From: an uncultured Paracoccaceae bacterium
GTDB taxonomy: Bacteria > Pseudomonadota > Alphaproteobacteria > Rhodobacterales > Rhodobacteraceae
Assembly: GCA_937895435.1 (NCBI GenBank)
Contig: CALAXT010000019.1
Span: forward strand, 60,990-124,989
DNA length: 64,000 nucleotides
Reading direction: 5' to 3'
The notes beneath the pieces are model-generated. The model was not told the origin of the DNA, made no database searches, and saw only the letters and a list, made by a program, of their open reading frames with translations. Shown one piece after another: positions 43,396 to 52,394 of this stretch. Each line of letters opens with the position of its first letter. Positions within the stretch are counted from its first letter, which is position 1. The position numbers and the translations under genes were made by a program.

Positions 43396-44792
43396 TTGCT
43401 GCGATGTGCAGGCGGCGTGGCGGCCATCAAACAGGCCAATGCTGCCGATGCCAACCGCGCCGCAACCCCATCGGCCCGGCTTGTCAGCATGATCGGCACC
43501 CGCGCGCCCAACACAATACCGGCCGAGGCTGCGCCCGACAGGTGGATCAGCTGCTTGGCCACCATATTGCCGCTTTCGATATTGGGCACTACCAAAACAT
43601 CGGCGCACCCCGCCACGGGCGATATAATGCCCTTGGCCCGGGCGGCGTCTTGTGAAATCGCATTGTCATAGGCCAGCGGACCATCCACCACGCCCCCCGT
43701 AATCTGGCCACGATCGTGCATTTTGCAGATGGCCGCCGCCAACAATGTTGAGGGCAGCTTTTCCGTGACAGTTTCCACCGCCGACAGCAGCGCCACTTTG
43801 GGGCAGGTGATCCCCAAGTTTTGGGCAAGATCAATGGCGTTTTGTACAATGTCGCGCAGCGTGCCCAAATCTGGGCTGATATTGATGGCGGCATCCGTTA
43901 TGAACAAAAGCCTTGGGTGATCGGGCACATCAATGGCAAAGACATGGCTTAAGCGCCGTTCGGTGCGCAGGCCCAAGCTTGGGTCAAGCACGGCCGAAAG
44001 CAGCTCATCACTGTGCAGCTTTCCCTTCATCAACGCGCCAACCTGCCCATGGCGCGCCAACGCCACTGCCAATTGCGCCGCGTCGTGGCTGTGGGCGGCA
44101 TCGTGAATTTCGATACCCGCCAAATTTTGGCCAGCTTCGGTCGCGGTGGCCATAATTTTTGCACGCGGTCCGACCAAGACCGGTGTAATCAGCCCTGCAT
44201 CACGGGCTGCCAAAGCACCTGTCAGGCTGACGCCATCACAAGGATGCACGACCGCCGTTCGCAACGGGGGCAGCGCTTCTGTTTGGGCGATGAGCGCGTG
44301 CAGATGCGCGCCCGGGGTGTCATGCAGGCGCATCTGCCGGGCATGGGTGGCGGGCAGGCGGATTTTGTTGGGGGCGGGACGCACAAGGATAGTGCCGGTG
44401 ACAAGATCAGTGCCGCTGTCTGTGTACATGCGGCAGCCGAGGGTGATGCAAAGCGAGGCGCTGTCGCAGTTCTGCACACTGAGCGACAGCTTTAACGGCG
44501 CATCAATCAAACAGGGCGCGTGGAACTGCAGCGACTGTTCAAGCACCACCGCCCCGGGGCCAGGCAGCTGCGTGGTGATCAGCGCCGCAATTTTCGCCGT
44601 TGCCCACAGCCCCTGTGCGGCGCTCTGACGATCTTGAGCAGGCGGCGTGCCGCCACCAAGCGACAGGGGCGGAACGGGTTCCCCCGCCATATTGGCATAA
44701 AGCGCCACATCGCGGCGCGAAAGCGTTTGAACCGCCACGGCGGTATCGCCGAGGCGGATATCACAAAACAGCCTGTTTTCGACCCAGTCCAT
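43386..44792 (-). CDS. MaoC hydratase-phosphate acyltransferase fusion
   Basis: A 468-residue bifunctional protein. Residues 1-150 are a MaoC-type hotdog (RRDVALYANMAGEPVPPL). Residues about 165-468 are a phosphate acetyl/butyryltransferase (VVHPCDGVSLTGALAARDAGLITPVLVGP, GALMKGKLHSDELL, ITDAAINISPDL, GPLAYDNAISQDAARAKGI, IESGNMVAKQL). This pairing is common in alphaproteobacteria and is usually labelled bifunctional enoyl-CoA hydratase/phosphate acetyltransferase. It would interconvert acyl-CoA and acyl phosphate. The ATG at 44792 follows AAAGGT. No acetate kinase gene is adjacent. Confidence 0.88.
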   Translation of the reverse strand: MDWVENRLFCDIRLGDTAVAVQTLSRRDVALYANMAGEPVPPLSLGGGTPPAQDRQSAAQGLWATAKIAALITTQLPGPGAVVLEQSLQFHAPCLIDAPLKLSLSVQNCDSASLCITLGCRMYTDSGTDLVTGTILVRPAPNKIRLPATHARQMRLHDTPGAHLHALIAQTEALPPLRTAVVHPCDGVSLTGALAARDAGLITPVLVGPRAKIMATATEAGQNLAGIEIHDAAHSHDAAQLAVALARHGQVGALMKGKLHSDELLSAVLDPSLGLRTERRLSHVFAIDVPDHPRLLFITDAAINISPDLGTLRDIVQNAIDLAQNLGITCPKVALLSAVETVTEKLPSTLLAAAICKMHDRGQITGGVVDGPLAYDNAISQDAARAKGIISPVAGCADVLVVPNIESGNMVAKQLIHLSGAASAGIVLGARVPIMLTSRADGVAARLASAALACLMAATPPAHRSKEG

Positions 44793-44814
44793 TGGGACCT
44801 TTCGCCTGTTGGCG

Positions 44815-45873
44815 CTAATCTGCCAGCGGGGTGCGCAGCGTCTCAATCATCAGCGCCACATTGTCGGGGTTGGCGTCAGGGGTGATGCCGTGGCCAAGGT
44901 TGAAGATATGCGGCCCGGCTGAAAATGCCCGCACGATACGCTGGGTTTCGCGCACAAGATCAGCACCCCCGGTCACCATATGACCGGGTGCCAAATTGCC
45001 CTGAACGCAGCCATCGCATTGAACATGCTCTGCTGCCCATTCTGCCGACACAGAATTATCCAAAGCCACGCAATCAGCCCCCGTGGCTTTAGCAAAGCCC
45101 ACGTAACCTTGCCCAGCCTCGCGTGGGAAGGCGATGATTGGTATGTGTGGATAGCGCGTTTTCAGCGCCGATATGATCTGGCGTGCGGGCGCAACAGCAT
45201 AGCGATTGAAAGCATCGCCTTTCAGCGACCCAGCCCAGCTGTCAAAAAGTTTGACAACCTCGGCGCCGGCCTCAATCTGGGCTGACAGATAGCCAATCGT
45301 GCCTTCGGTGATCCGCTCAATCAGGGCATCAAACGTTGCACGATCTTCGTTCATCAAAGCATGGGCGGGTGCCTGATCAGGCGTGCCACGGCCTGCGATC
45401 ATATAGGTGGCCACAGTCCATGGCGCGCCCGCAAAGCCAATAAGTGTTGTCTCATTTGGCAAAGCACCGCGCAGGATGCGGAGCGTCTCATAGACTGGGG
45501 CGAGCGTTTCATGGACATCATCTGCAGATTTCAGTTTAGCCATTTCTGCAGGGGTTGTGATGGTTGAAAGCCGCGGGCCTTCGCCGGTCACAAACCAAAG
45601 GTCTGCGCCCAGCGCTTGGGGCAGCAACAAAATATCTGCAAAAAGAATAGCTGCGTCAAAGCCATAACGGCGAATGGGCTGCAATGTGACCTCGGCTGCC
45701 ATATCTGGCGTGTAGCACAGGCTTAAAAAATCACCAGCTTGCGCACGGGTGGCGCGGTATTCTGGCAAATAGCGGCCAGCCTGACGCATCATCCACACCG
45801 GTGGAATGGGCAGATTTTCGCCACGCAGGGCGCGCAGAATGGTCTTTTGGGGTGCAGTTTCGCTGGGCATCAT
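44815..45873 (-). CDS. hemE: Uroporphyrinogen decarboxylase HemE
   Basis: A 352-residue HemE with the substrate-cleft motif [29 protein letters not shown] and the [13 protein letters not shown] motif. It decarboxylates uroporphyrinogen III to coproporphyrinogen III in heme and chlorophyll synthesis. The start follows GGAAAGTGA. It is divergent from hemC. Confidence 0.96.
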   Translation of the reverse strand: MMPSETAPQKTILRALRGENLPIPPVWMMRQAGRYLPEYRATRAQAGDFLSLCYTPDMAAEVTLQPIRRYGFDAAILFADILLLPQALGADLWFVTGEGPRLSTITTPAEMAKLKSADDVHETLAPVYETLRILRGALPNETTLIGFAGAPWTVATYMIAGRGTPDQAPAHALMNEDRATFDALIERITEGTIGYLSAQIEAGAEVVKLFDSWAGSLKGDAFNRYAVAPARQIISALKTRYPHIPIIAFPREAGQGYVGFAKATGADCVALDNSVSAEWAAEHVQCDGCVQGNLAPGHMVTGGADLVRETQRIVRAFSAGPHIFNLGHGITPDANPDNVALMIETLRTPLAD

Positions 45874-45932
45874 TCACTTTCCGTTTGTCCTGGGTGCATG
45901 GGGACAATCCTTGCACCATTTGTCAAGCAGAG

Positions 45933-45962
45933 TTGACATGTGGGGGGGCTTGTTTGCATAAA
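45933..45962 (+). promoter_or_regulatory. Predicted hemC promoter
   Basis: TTGACA (45933-45938) and CATAAA (45957-45962) are spaced by 18 bases, a good match to a housekeeping promoter, 22 bases before the hemC start. Confidence 0.5.
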
Positions 45963-45984
45963 CCGTCATCAACAGGAATGACAT

Positions 45985-46944
45985 ATGACAAAAGAACTTC
46001 CCACCCCTGAAGCACCCTTGGTGATTGGCACACGCGGCTCTCCTTTGGCATTGGCCCAAGCACATGAGACACGGGCACGTCTGATGGCAGCTTTTTCTTT
46101 GCCGGAATCAGCCTTTGTCATCAAAGTGATTAAAACCACAGGTGACCGTGTGCTGGATCGCCCACTCAAAGAGATTGGTGGCAAGGGTCTTTTCACCCGC
46201 GAAATCGAAGATGACATGTTGGCGCATCGCATTGATATCGCAGTGCACTCGATGAAAGACATGCCGACATTGCAGCCCGATGGGTTGATTCTGGATTGTA
46301 TTTTGCCACGCGAAGACGTGCGGGATGGTTTTGTCAGCCCCTCTGTCAAATCACTGGCTGATTTGCCAGCCGGGGCGGTGGTGGGCAGTTCCAGCCTGCG
46401 GCGCCGGGCACAGATTTTGGCGCGACGTCCTGATCTGAATGTGGTCGAATTTCGTGGCAACGTTCAAACGCGGCTGAAAAAGTTGGGTGATGGCGTTGCC
46501 GATTGCACGCTGCTGGCAATGGCGGGTTTGAACCGGCTTGGCATGTCCGACATCGTGTCATCGGCGATTGCACCCGAAGACATGCTGCCTGCGGTGGCCC
46601 AAGGGGCTATTGGAATCGAAAGGCGCTGTGACGATGAACGCGCCGCTGAAATGCTGGCCGCGATTCACCACACGCCCAGTGGTCAGCGGTTGGGGGCGGA
46701 ACGTGCGTTTCTTGCCGCGTTGGATGGTTCATGCGAAACGCCGATTGCTGCACTTGCTGTGCTGGAGGGAGATCAGATTTGGCTGCGGGGCGAAATTTTG
46801 CAGCCCGATGGTGCCATGCATTTCAACGGTGAGATCCGCGGCAACATTGCAGATGGCCCCCGAATGGGTGCTGATCTTGCGCAAGAACTGCTGGGGCTGG
46901 CCCCGGCTGGGTTTTTTGAATGGCGGGCCGCGCCAAATGGCTAA
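45985..46944 (+). CDS. hemC: Hydroxymethylbilane synthase HemC
   Basis: A 319-residue porphobilinogen deaminase. IGTRGSPLALAQA opens the protein, HSMKDMPT holds the catalytic Asp region, VGSSSLRRRAQI binds substrate, and the dipyrromethane cofactor Cys is in LDGSCETPIA. It makes hydroxymethylbilane from four porphobilinogens. Divergent from hemE. Confidence 0.96.
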   Translation: MTKELPTPEAPLVIGTRGSPLALAQAHETRARLMAAFSLPESAFVIKVIKTTGDRVLDRPLKEIGGKGLFTREIEDDMLAHRIDIAVHSMKDMPTLQPDGLILDCILPREDVRDGFVSPSVKSLADLPAGAVVGSSSLRRRAQILARRPDLNVVEFRGNVQTRLKKLGDGVADCTLLAMAGLNRLGMSDIVSSAIAPEDMLPAVAQGAIGIERRCDDERAAEMLAAIHHTPSGQRLGAERAFLAALDGSCETPIAALAVLEGDQIWLRGEILQPDGAMHFNGEIRGNIADGPRMGADLAQELLGLAPAGFFEWRAAPNG

Positions 46945-46965
46945 GGCGCGGCTGGTCCAGCGTTA

Positions 46966-47460
46966 TTAATGGGCGTGCGGCTCTTCATCCAATGAGCCGT
47001 GGATGGCGAATTGGTCAAGGGCGGCGTCATTTGCCTCAATAAAGCGGTATTGTTCGCGCACACCGGCAGGCCCTAATTCGCGCAGAACGGTAAGAACCGT
47101 ATTTGGCGCATGATCAGCGCAAAGCTCAGCCATTTGCGCCAGTTCTTCGGTTGCCACCGGCAAGGCCACATCGAGGGATGGGGCGCCGTAAACATCGACG
47201 AAATGGCGGGCCAGATGTGACAGCAGCGCGTCATATTCCTGCGGTTCAATGCGGGTCACAGCCACAAATGTCACACGGCCAAAGGTTTCAATGCCGAGCC
47301 AGCCATTGGCAAAAGCCTGACGGGCCTTGCCGACCAAGTCGCCGTCGGACCAGTTCGAAAACTCAAACCCCCCCGAAATTGCCCATTCGCCAGTGCGGGC
47401 CGGGGAATGAAAGACGTTGCGATCGCTTTCGTCAAAATGAATGGCGCGGGCAAGAAACAT
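46966..47460 (-). CDS. DUF6505 protein of the formate dehydrogenase accessory operon
   Basis: A 164-residue protein, MFLARAIHFDESDRNVFHSPA at the start, rich in aromatic and acidic residues and with no signal peptide or membrane segment. From its neighbours it belongs to a family of unknown function (I believe DUF6505) found at the end of alphaproteobacterial formate dehydrogenase clusters. It lies three bases after the biotin-ligase-like gene. The C-terminus is His-rich (EEPHAH). Function unknown; soluble assembly factor is a guess. Confidence 0.7.
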   Translation of the reverse strand: MFLARAIHFDESDRNVFHSPARTGEWAISGGFEFSNWSDGDLVGKARQAFANGWLGIETFGRVTFVAVTRIEPQEYDALLSHLARHFVDVYGAPSLDVALPVATEELAQMAELCADHAPNTVLTVLRELGPAGVREQYRFIEANDAALDQFAIHGSLDEEPHAH

Positions 47461-47463
47461 CTG

Positions 47464-48189
47464 TCAGCAATCCTCTAGAATGGTGGAAAGTGGGATGAGG
47501 CGGGTGGTGCCATCGGGCTGCTTTAACAACATGCCAAAATTTTCATCGGCCCCAAGAAACGTGCCGTAAACATGGCTGCCATCGAGCGGCAAAGAAATCT
47601 CTTGGCCAATTTTCCAAGCAAGAGCTTGCCATTCACGAAAAAGTTTTGCCCGGCCAGCAGAATCATCCAGCTCATTCATCCACAAAAGCGTGTGCCGTGC
47701 CCATCCCTCTAGCAGATGCACCGCGTCAAGCTCTGCACAGCCTTCTTGGTCAAGGGCGGTCCAATCGGGGGTTTCGCCCGGTTCATATTCGGGTGGCAAA
47801 GACAAGGTCAGATCCAGCCCCACCACCATCCAGTCAGGAATTGAACCGGGCGCTGTGGGGCTAACCGCGACATGCAGACCACCGCAATGCCCACCGTTCA
47901 ACCGCAATCCGCCCTGCCATTCCAAATGCACGGCGGTTTCGGGGGGAACCATCACGCCCAGCGCGTTTTGCAGCCCAACCCCGCATGCAATCATACCCGC
48001 CATCGCAGGTTCCAGCGGGGTTTCGGGTGCTAAGACTAAGGCTGCACGCAGCCTTTCAGCTGTGATAGACCAAGCAATCAGCCCCGCATCGACCCCACGT
48101 TCCGCTTGCGCGACCGCAATGGTGAATGGATTCGCAGGGCTGGCCGCGAGCCCTTTCATCAGTGGGGGGAAAATTGGGGCCTCGGTCAT
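47464..48189 (-). CDS. Biotin/lipoate ligase-like protein without catalytic residues
   Basis: A 241-residue protein with the pattern of a biotin protein ligase catalytic domain followed by an SH3-like C-terminal domain (HVYGTFLGADENFGMLLKQPDGTTRLIPLSTI). The GRGRRGRxW loop is not present. The KWPND motif is replaced by EWQGG at residues 90-94, and the second Lys of the KLAG motif by HCGG. It is therefore probably not a ligase. It overlaps mrp by ATGA and belongs to the polyferredoxin-DUF6494-mrp operon beside the membrane formate dehydrogenase, pointing to a binding or scaffold role. Confidence 0.78.
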   Translation of the reverse strand: MTEAPIFPPLMKGLAASPANPFTIAVAQAERGVDAGLIAWSITAERLRAALVLAPETPLEPAMAGMIACGVGLQNALGVMVPPETAVHLEWQGGLRLNGGHCGGLHVAVSPTAPGSIPDWMVVGLDLTLSLPPEYEPGETPDWTALDQEGCAELDAVHLLEGWARHTLLWMNELDDSAGRAKLFREWQALAWKIGQEISLPLDGSHVYGTFLGADENFGMLLKQPDGTTRLIPLSTILEDC

Positions 48190-49253
48190 GCCTGTCCCTC
48201 GGCAATCAGGCGCCGCGCCAGTGTACGAAACGCTTGGGCCTGTGGCGAATCTGGGTCTGACACCACAATTGGGGCACCCCCATCTGCCGCTGTACGAATG
48301 GCCAAATGCAGCGGAATTTCGGCCAAAAGCGGCACGCCCAAGATCTTGGCCTCGGCGGCAACACCGCCATGTCCAAATATGTGTTCTTCATGGCCGCAGT
48401 TGGAACAGATATGCGTCGACATGTTTTCAATCAGCCCCAGGATCGGCGTGTTCAACTTTTTGAACATGTCGATGCCTTTGCGGGCATCTAGCAGGGCTAT
48501 GTCTTGTGGGGTGGAAACCACAATCGCACCATTGATATGGCTTTTTTGCGCAAGCGTCATCTGCACATCGCCAGTGCCGGGCGGCAGATCGACGATCAAT
48601 ACATCAAGCGCGCCCCATTGCACCTGAAACAGCATTTGCTGCAGCGCACCCATCAACATTGGGCCGCGCCAAACCACGGCTTCACCTTCTTGCGTCATCA
48701 GCCCCAGTGACATCAAGGTGACGCCATGGTTGCGCAGCGGCAGAATGGTTTTGCCATCTGGGCTGGCAGGGCGGCCAGAAATGCCCAGCATGCGCGGCTG
48801 TGATGGGCCATAAACATCTGCATCCAACAAGCCAACGCGGCGGCCTTCGGCGGCCAAAGCGGTGGCCAGATTTGCTGCAACAGTCGATTTTCCAACGCCG
48901 CCTTTGCCGGATGCAATCGCCAAGATGCGGTCGACGCCTGCAATGGGTTCGGGCCCGGAGGGCTTGGCCGCCCCTTTCATTTTCAGATCTGGTGGGGCAG
49001 CAGGGGCACTGTGCGCAGTCATCACCACGGACACGGTGCCAACACCCGGCAAAGCGCGCAGCCGGGCTTCGGCTTCGGCACGTGCGGGTTCCATTTTGGC
49101 AGCGCGTGCCGGATCAATTTCCAGCACAAAGCGAATATTGTTGTCATCAACCGTCAGTGCGCGGACCATGCCCGCGGCAACAATATCTTGTCCACCGACC
49201 GGATCGGTGATTTGGCGCAGTTCGGCCAGGGCAATTTCGCGGGTAACACTCAT
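48186..49253 (-). CDS. mrp: Mrp/NBP35-family iron-sulfur carrier ATPase
   Basis: A 355-residue Mrp protein. An N-terminal DUF59/MIP18-like domain (residues 1-90) precedes the ParA-like ATPase with deviant Walker A ASGKGGVGKSTVA, IVDLPPGTGDVQM, and the cluster-binding CSNCG motif. It carries and delivers Fe-S clusters. Located between DUF6494 and the ligase-like gene with ATGA overlaps on both sides, it is likely to help mature the Fe-S-rich formate dehydrogenase, though Mrp also has general roles. Confidence 0.92.
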   Translation of the reverse strand: MSVTREIALAELRQITDPVGGQDIVAAGMVRALTVDDNNIRFVLEIDPARAAKMEPARAEAEARLRALPGVGTVSVVMTAHSAPAAPPDLKMKGAAKPSGPEPIAGVDRILAIASGKGGVGKSTVAANLATALAAEGRRVGLLDADVYGPSQPRMLGISGRPASPDGKTILPLRNHGVTLMSLGLMTQEGEAVVWRGPMLMGALQQMLFQVQWGALDVLIVDLPPGTGDVQMTLAQKSHINGAIVVSTPQDIALLDARKGIDMFKKLNTPILGLIENMSTHICSNCGHEEHIFGHGGVAAEAKILGVPLLAEIPLHLAIRTAADGGAPIVVSDPDSPQAQAFRTLARRLIAEGQA

Positions 49254-49450
49254 GCTTTGGGTCCTGTAATTGTGCCTTCAACCACATGGTGCATATCTGT
49301 GCCTTCCAGCGTCAGCACCATCCGTGCGCGCAGTTGCTTGCCGGCCAGATCGCTGCTGGCGTCACGCAGTGCGGTTTCAATCGCTTGCTGCGAGGTGACA
49401 CCCACCTGCTTAAGAAATTTGCGCATCGACATGTTGAACTCATCGTCCAT
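49250..49450 (-). CDS. Small DUF6494 protein
   Basis: A 66-residue protein (MDDEFNMSMRKFLKQVGVTSQQAIETAL) with a helical N-terminus and a beta-rich second half (ARMVLTLEGTDMHHVVEGTI). No signal or metal motif. Members of this family (DUF6494, by my recall) are found between polyferredoxin and mrp genes in formate dehydrogenase clusters. The stop overlaps the mrp start. Function unknown. Confidence 0.8.
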   Translation of the reverse strand: MDDEFNMSMRKFLKQVGVTSQQAIETALRDASSDLAGKQLRARMVLTLEGTDMHHVVEGTITGPKA

Positions 49451-49488
49451 CGGGGTCTCCTGAAGGTGGTTGGTTCGGTCTTGTGGGA

Positions 49489-51471
49489 TTAGTGATCGCG
49501 GCGTTTGCTTAAGTAATCATCGGTTGTACGCACGCGTGGCCGGTCTGCGGCGGTAAAGGGGTTGTTGGTGCTGTGCATCTGCGCCTTTACCCGGCAATCA
49601 TCACACATTTGGATAAGCCGCCCAGCACCCGTTTCAAGAAACATTGAATGTTTGCCTGCAAGCTTTTCCATGATTTTTTCAATGGTCGAGCGCACCCCAA
49701 AGGCCGCGCCGCAATCGATGCAACAAAATGGCTCTTCCTCATTTAGAACGCGCTGTGAAAATGCAGCGTCGCTCAGGTCCATTTGCGGCTGCAAGGTGAT
49801 CGCTTGCTCGGGGCAGATCGTGGCGCAAATGCCGCATTGCAAACAGGCATCTTCTTGAAAGCGCAGCTGTGGCATATCGGGATTGTCCAAAAGCGCACCC
49901 GATGGACATAAAGATGCACATGACAAGCACAGCGTGCAGCTATCGGTATTCACCAACACAGCGCCATAGGGGGCACCTTGGGGCAGGGGAAGTGGCGCGG
50001 TGTCTTTGGGATGCAGGGCCTTTGCTGCAAGACGCGCCACCTGACGGCGGCTGCCCATTGGTAAAATGGGCGTCAGTTCAAGCGGTAAGGGGGCAGCCTC
50101 GCGCACGATGTCGCAGAGCGCGTCAGGATCTTGGACATCTAGCAGCCGCAATCGCACAAACGCTGATGTGTCGCCCGATGTTGGGCCGGCCAAGGCAAGT
50201 GCCAGCGCCAATTCCTGTTCGATGGGCGCACGTTCGGTTTTTGGTGCAAGCAACAGATCAACGCCCACAAACCCACACGCGAGCGCCGCCAGCATTTCGG
50301 CATGCCCAAAACCTGCCAAAGCTGCCACCGACAGCGGAATAACATCAACCGGCAGACCACGGCCAAACCGGGCAGCAAGTGAAATCATATCTGCACCATG
50401 GGGGGCATCATGCACCAACAGACGTGGGGCCTTGCCACCAGCCGCCAGATAGGTCTGCGCCAAGGTCTGAATTTGCCGCAGAACGTGACTGGTGGGGGGC
50501 GCGTCATAGCGGATCGCACCCGAAGGGCAAAGCGCCGCACAGGCCCCACAGCCCGCACAGACCATCGGGTCTACGCTGACATGATCGCCATCGGGGCTGA
50601 TCGCGCTGGTTGGGCAGACATCAAGGCAGCGGCTACACCCGGTTTGACCTGCACGGGAATGTGCGCACAGATGGCTTTCAAGCAACAAATGCAACGGTTT
50701 TTCAAAGGTTCCAATGCTTTGCGCCGCCTCATATATTGCATCATTCACGGCGCTTGCACTGTTTGGGTCGGCACGTAGATAGCCATCACGCTTGTGGTGG
50801 GCCGGAAACAGCGGTGTGCCACCGGTCAGATCAAGAATGACATCACAGCGGGTCTCGGCACCGTCTTGTGCGGGCATCAAGCCGAAAGCCCCGCGACCGC
50901 CGGGCTGCATTTGTGCCAGCGCATCAAGGTGCAGCGTAAAGTTGCCCAAACTGCCTGAGGCGTTGCGCAAACGGCCACGCACAACATCAACCCCACGCGT
51001 CAAAGGCAAATCACCATGATCGGTGATCAAAACGGTAACAGCCAAGGTTTGTGCCAACTGCTGTGCGGCAGGCAGCGCCACATCGGCCCGTCCCAACACG
51101 AAACAGACACCCTCAGATACGACATCAATCGTTTTTGTTGCGGGGCTTGGCAGCAGCGCCTCGGCGAGCAGCGCGGCCATTTTGGGCGTGGCGTCGCCCG
51201 GCGTATCGGTCCAACCGGCACGGTCGCGGATATCGACAAAAATCGGCGTATCCACCCCAATTTCTTCGGCCAATTCGGTGAACCTTTGGGCCTCTTGCCC
51301 GCAGGCAATCACGACATCTTTGCCAGCAAGTGCCTGAGCGGCGTCGCCCATTTCAGTCGTGCAAAGGGCGGAATGCACCCGGCTGCATTTTAAACCTGTG
51401 GCGTTTGAAAGTGCTTCACGATCAAGGGTTTGCGATCCCAGGCAATTGCACAAAATCAGATGCTTGGTCAT
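49489..51471 (-). CDS. Polyferredoxin-like 4Fe-4S protein of the formate dehydrogenase cluster
   Basis: A 660-residue soluble protein with at least four [4Fe-4S] motifs: CSRCLDVCP and CAGCGACAALCP in the middle (about 285-320), CTLCLSCASLCP and CLQCGICATICP near 530-575. More Cys pairs (CCIDCG and CDDC) sit near the C-terminus, and Cys clusters occur at the start (LILCNCLG). The central part resembles a hydrogen-uptake/HdrA-FrhD-like domain. It may accept electrons from, or deliver electrons or clusters to, the formate dehydrogenase system. It leads the minus-strand operon that is divergent from DUF3305-DUF3306-torD-fdh. Confidence 0.85.
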   Translation of the reverse strand: MTKHLILCNCLGSQTLDREALSNATGLKCSRVHSALCTTEMGDAAQALAGKDVVIACGQEAQRFTELAEEIGVDTPIFVDIRDRAGWTDTPGDATPKMAALLAEALLPSPATKTIDVVSEGVCFVLGRADVALPAAQQLAQTLAVTVLITDHGDLPLTRGVDVVRGRLRNASGSLGNFTLHLDALAQMQPGGRGAFGLMPAQDGAETRCDVILDLTGGTPLFPAHHKRDGYLRADPNSASAVNDAIYEAAQSIGTFEKPLHLLLESHLCAHSRAGQTGCSRCLDVCPTSAISPDGDHVSVDPMVCAGCGACAALCPSGAIRYDAPPTSHVLRQIQTLAQTYLAAGGKAPRLLVHDAPHGADMISLAARFGRGLPVDVIPLSVAALAGFGHAEMLAALACGFVGVDLLLAPKTERAPIEQELALALALAGPTSGDTSAFVRLRLLDVQDPDALCDIVREAAPLPLELTPILPMGSRRQVARLAAKALHPKDTAPLPLPQGAPYGAVLVNTDSCTLCLSCASLCPSGALLDNPDMPQLRFQEDACLQCGICATICPEQAITLQPQMDLSDAAFSQRVLNEEEPFCCIDCGAAFGVRSTIEKIMEKLAGKHSMFLETGAGRLIQMCDDCRVKAQMHSTNNPFTAADRPRVRTTDDYLSKRRDH

Positions 51472-51827
51472 GGCCTGCTCCGAATTATTCTATAGGGACT
51501 GTGGGCGGTGTCGCCCGCATGGGGCGCACCATAGGCATGAAAGCGACCGGAACGTAAAGATCAATCGGTGGCTGGGGCGATTGATTCGGCGGTTTGGAGG
51601 CAAAAATCCCTGACCAAAACAGATGGCTTTTACCGTTGGGTCATTTCGTCCAGCCAAATTTTGCCGCTCAACGTCATGCAGGGACATTTTGTCCAGATGA
51701 TTGCGGTGCTGCAATGTTATTATGCGATTCGGTGTTTTTTTGTTTGTTCCTTGCCTCAATTGGCGGCTATCTGGAGACAGCTAGAGTGTGCCGTAGTACA
51801 CCGAAAAATTTGGGGGAACACCGAGAC
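51472..51827. other. Divergent control region of the membrane formate dehydrogenase cluster
   Basis: This 356-base gap separates the polyferredoxin operon from the DUF3305 operon. I see no gene in it. It holds the palindrome at 51681-51695 and, between it and the DUF3305 start, an AT-rich stretch (TGTTATTATGCG, 51715-51726) that could hold a -10 element. A GGGGGAA ribosome site lies near 51810. Confidence 0.7.
51681..51695. promoter_or_regulatory. Shared operator candidate, copy B, upstream of the formate dehydrogenase operon
   Basis: GGGACATTTTGTCCA matches the core of the palindrome before tupB (GGGACAATTTGTCCC at 39516-39530) in 13 of 15 bases. It lies 133 bases before the DUF3305 start, almost the same distance as the other copy from tupB. 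Confidence 0.65.
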
Positions 51828-52394
51828 ATGGCGCTTGTTCGCGCATCCATTCCTGTGGGCATAGTTGTTCGCAAGACACCTGGCGTGACACGCTGGGCGG
51901 CTTGGGCATGGAAGGTTGTTGCAGTGCTGCCCGGTGCGGGTCCGGCCGAATGGCGTGAATTGCGCCGTGAAGGCGATGCGGTCGAATATCATGCTGCGAC
52001 CTTGCCCTTGGAATTGTTTTCAACAGACACCGAAGCCTATCAGGTTGCATTGGCCAGCAAGATCCCAGGCGTCGTGGTTGTCTTGCGCGAAAATACCGAC
52101 CCAGAGGGTGACATGCCGTGGGTTCCCACCTTGGTCACGGCCTCGCCCTATGAGGGGCAGGATTATATGGACAGTGGCGATGGCTTGATCGAACAGGTAC
52201 CGATGCCACTTGGCCTGATGGCCTGGGTCAGGGACTTTGTTTTGGAACATCATGTTGATGAGCCGTTTATAAAGCGTAAACGTGACCGCAAGCGCGTTGA
52301 TTTGGTTGAAGATGGTAAGGGCGACGCAAGGATCCGTCAGATGGCCGATGTCTATCGCGCGCCACGTGGTGGATTGGGGCAGGGCGAGTCATGA
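51828..52394 (+). CDS. DUF3305 protein
   Basis: A 188-residue protein with the DUF3305 signature: RASIPVGIVVRKTPGVTRWAAWAWKVVAVLPGAGPAEWRELRREGD, then a predicted beta-rich middle and a Lys/Arg-rich C-terminal tail (KRKRDRKRVD). No signal peptide or metal-binding motif is visible. DUF3305 genes accompany DUF3306, TorD-like and formate dehydrogenase genes in alphaproteobacteria, so a cytoplasmic assembly role is likely. I start at 51828 because the family similarity begins there and GGGGGAA lies upstream. It overlaps the DUF3306 gene by ATGA. Confidence 0.87.
   Translation: MALVRASIPVGIVVRKTPGVTRWAAWAWKVVAVLPGAGPAEWRELRREGDAVEYHAATLPLELFSTDTEAYQVALASKIPGVVVVLRENTDPEGDMPWVPTLVTASPYEGQDYMDSGDGLIEQVPMPLGLMAWVRDFVLEHHVDEPFIKRKRDRKRVDLVEDGKGDARIRQMADVYRAPRGGLGQGES

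Noticed and set aside
45899..45925. GGGACAATCC near hemE as a third copy of the shared palindrome
   Set aside because: Only one arm matches; the opposite arm TTTGTCAAG is at the wrong distance.
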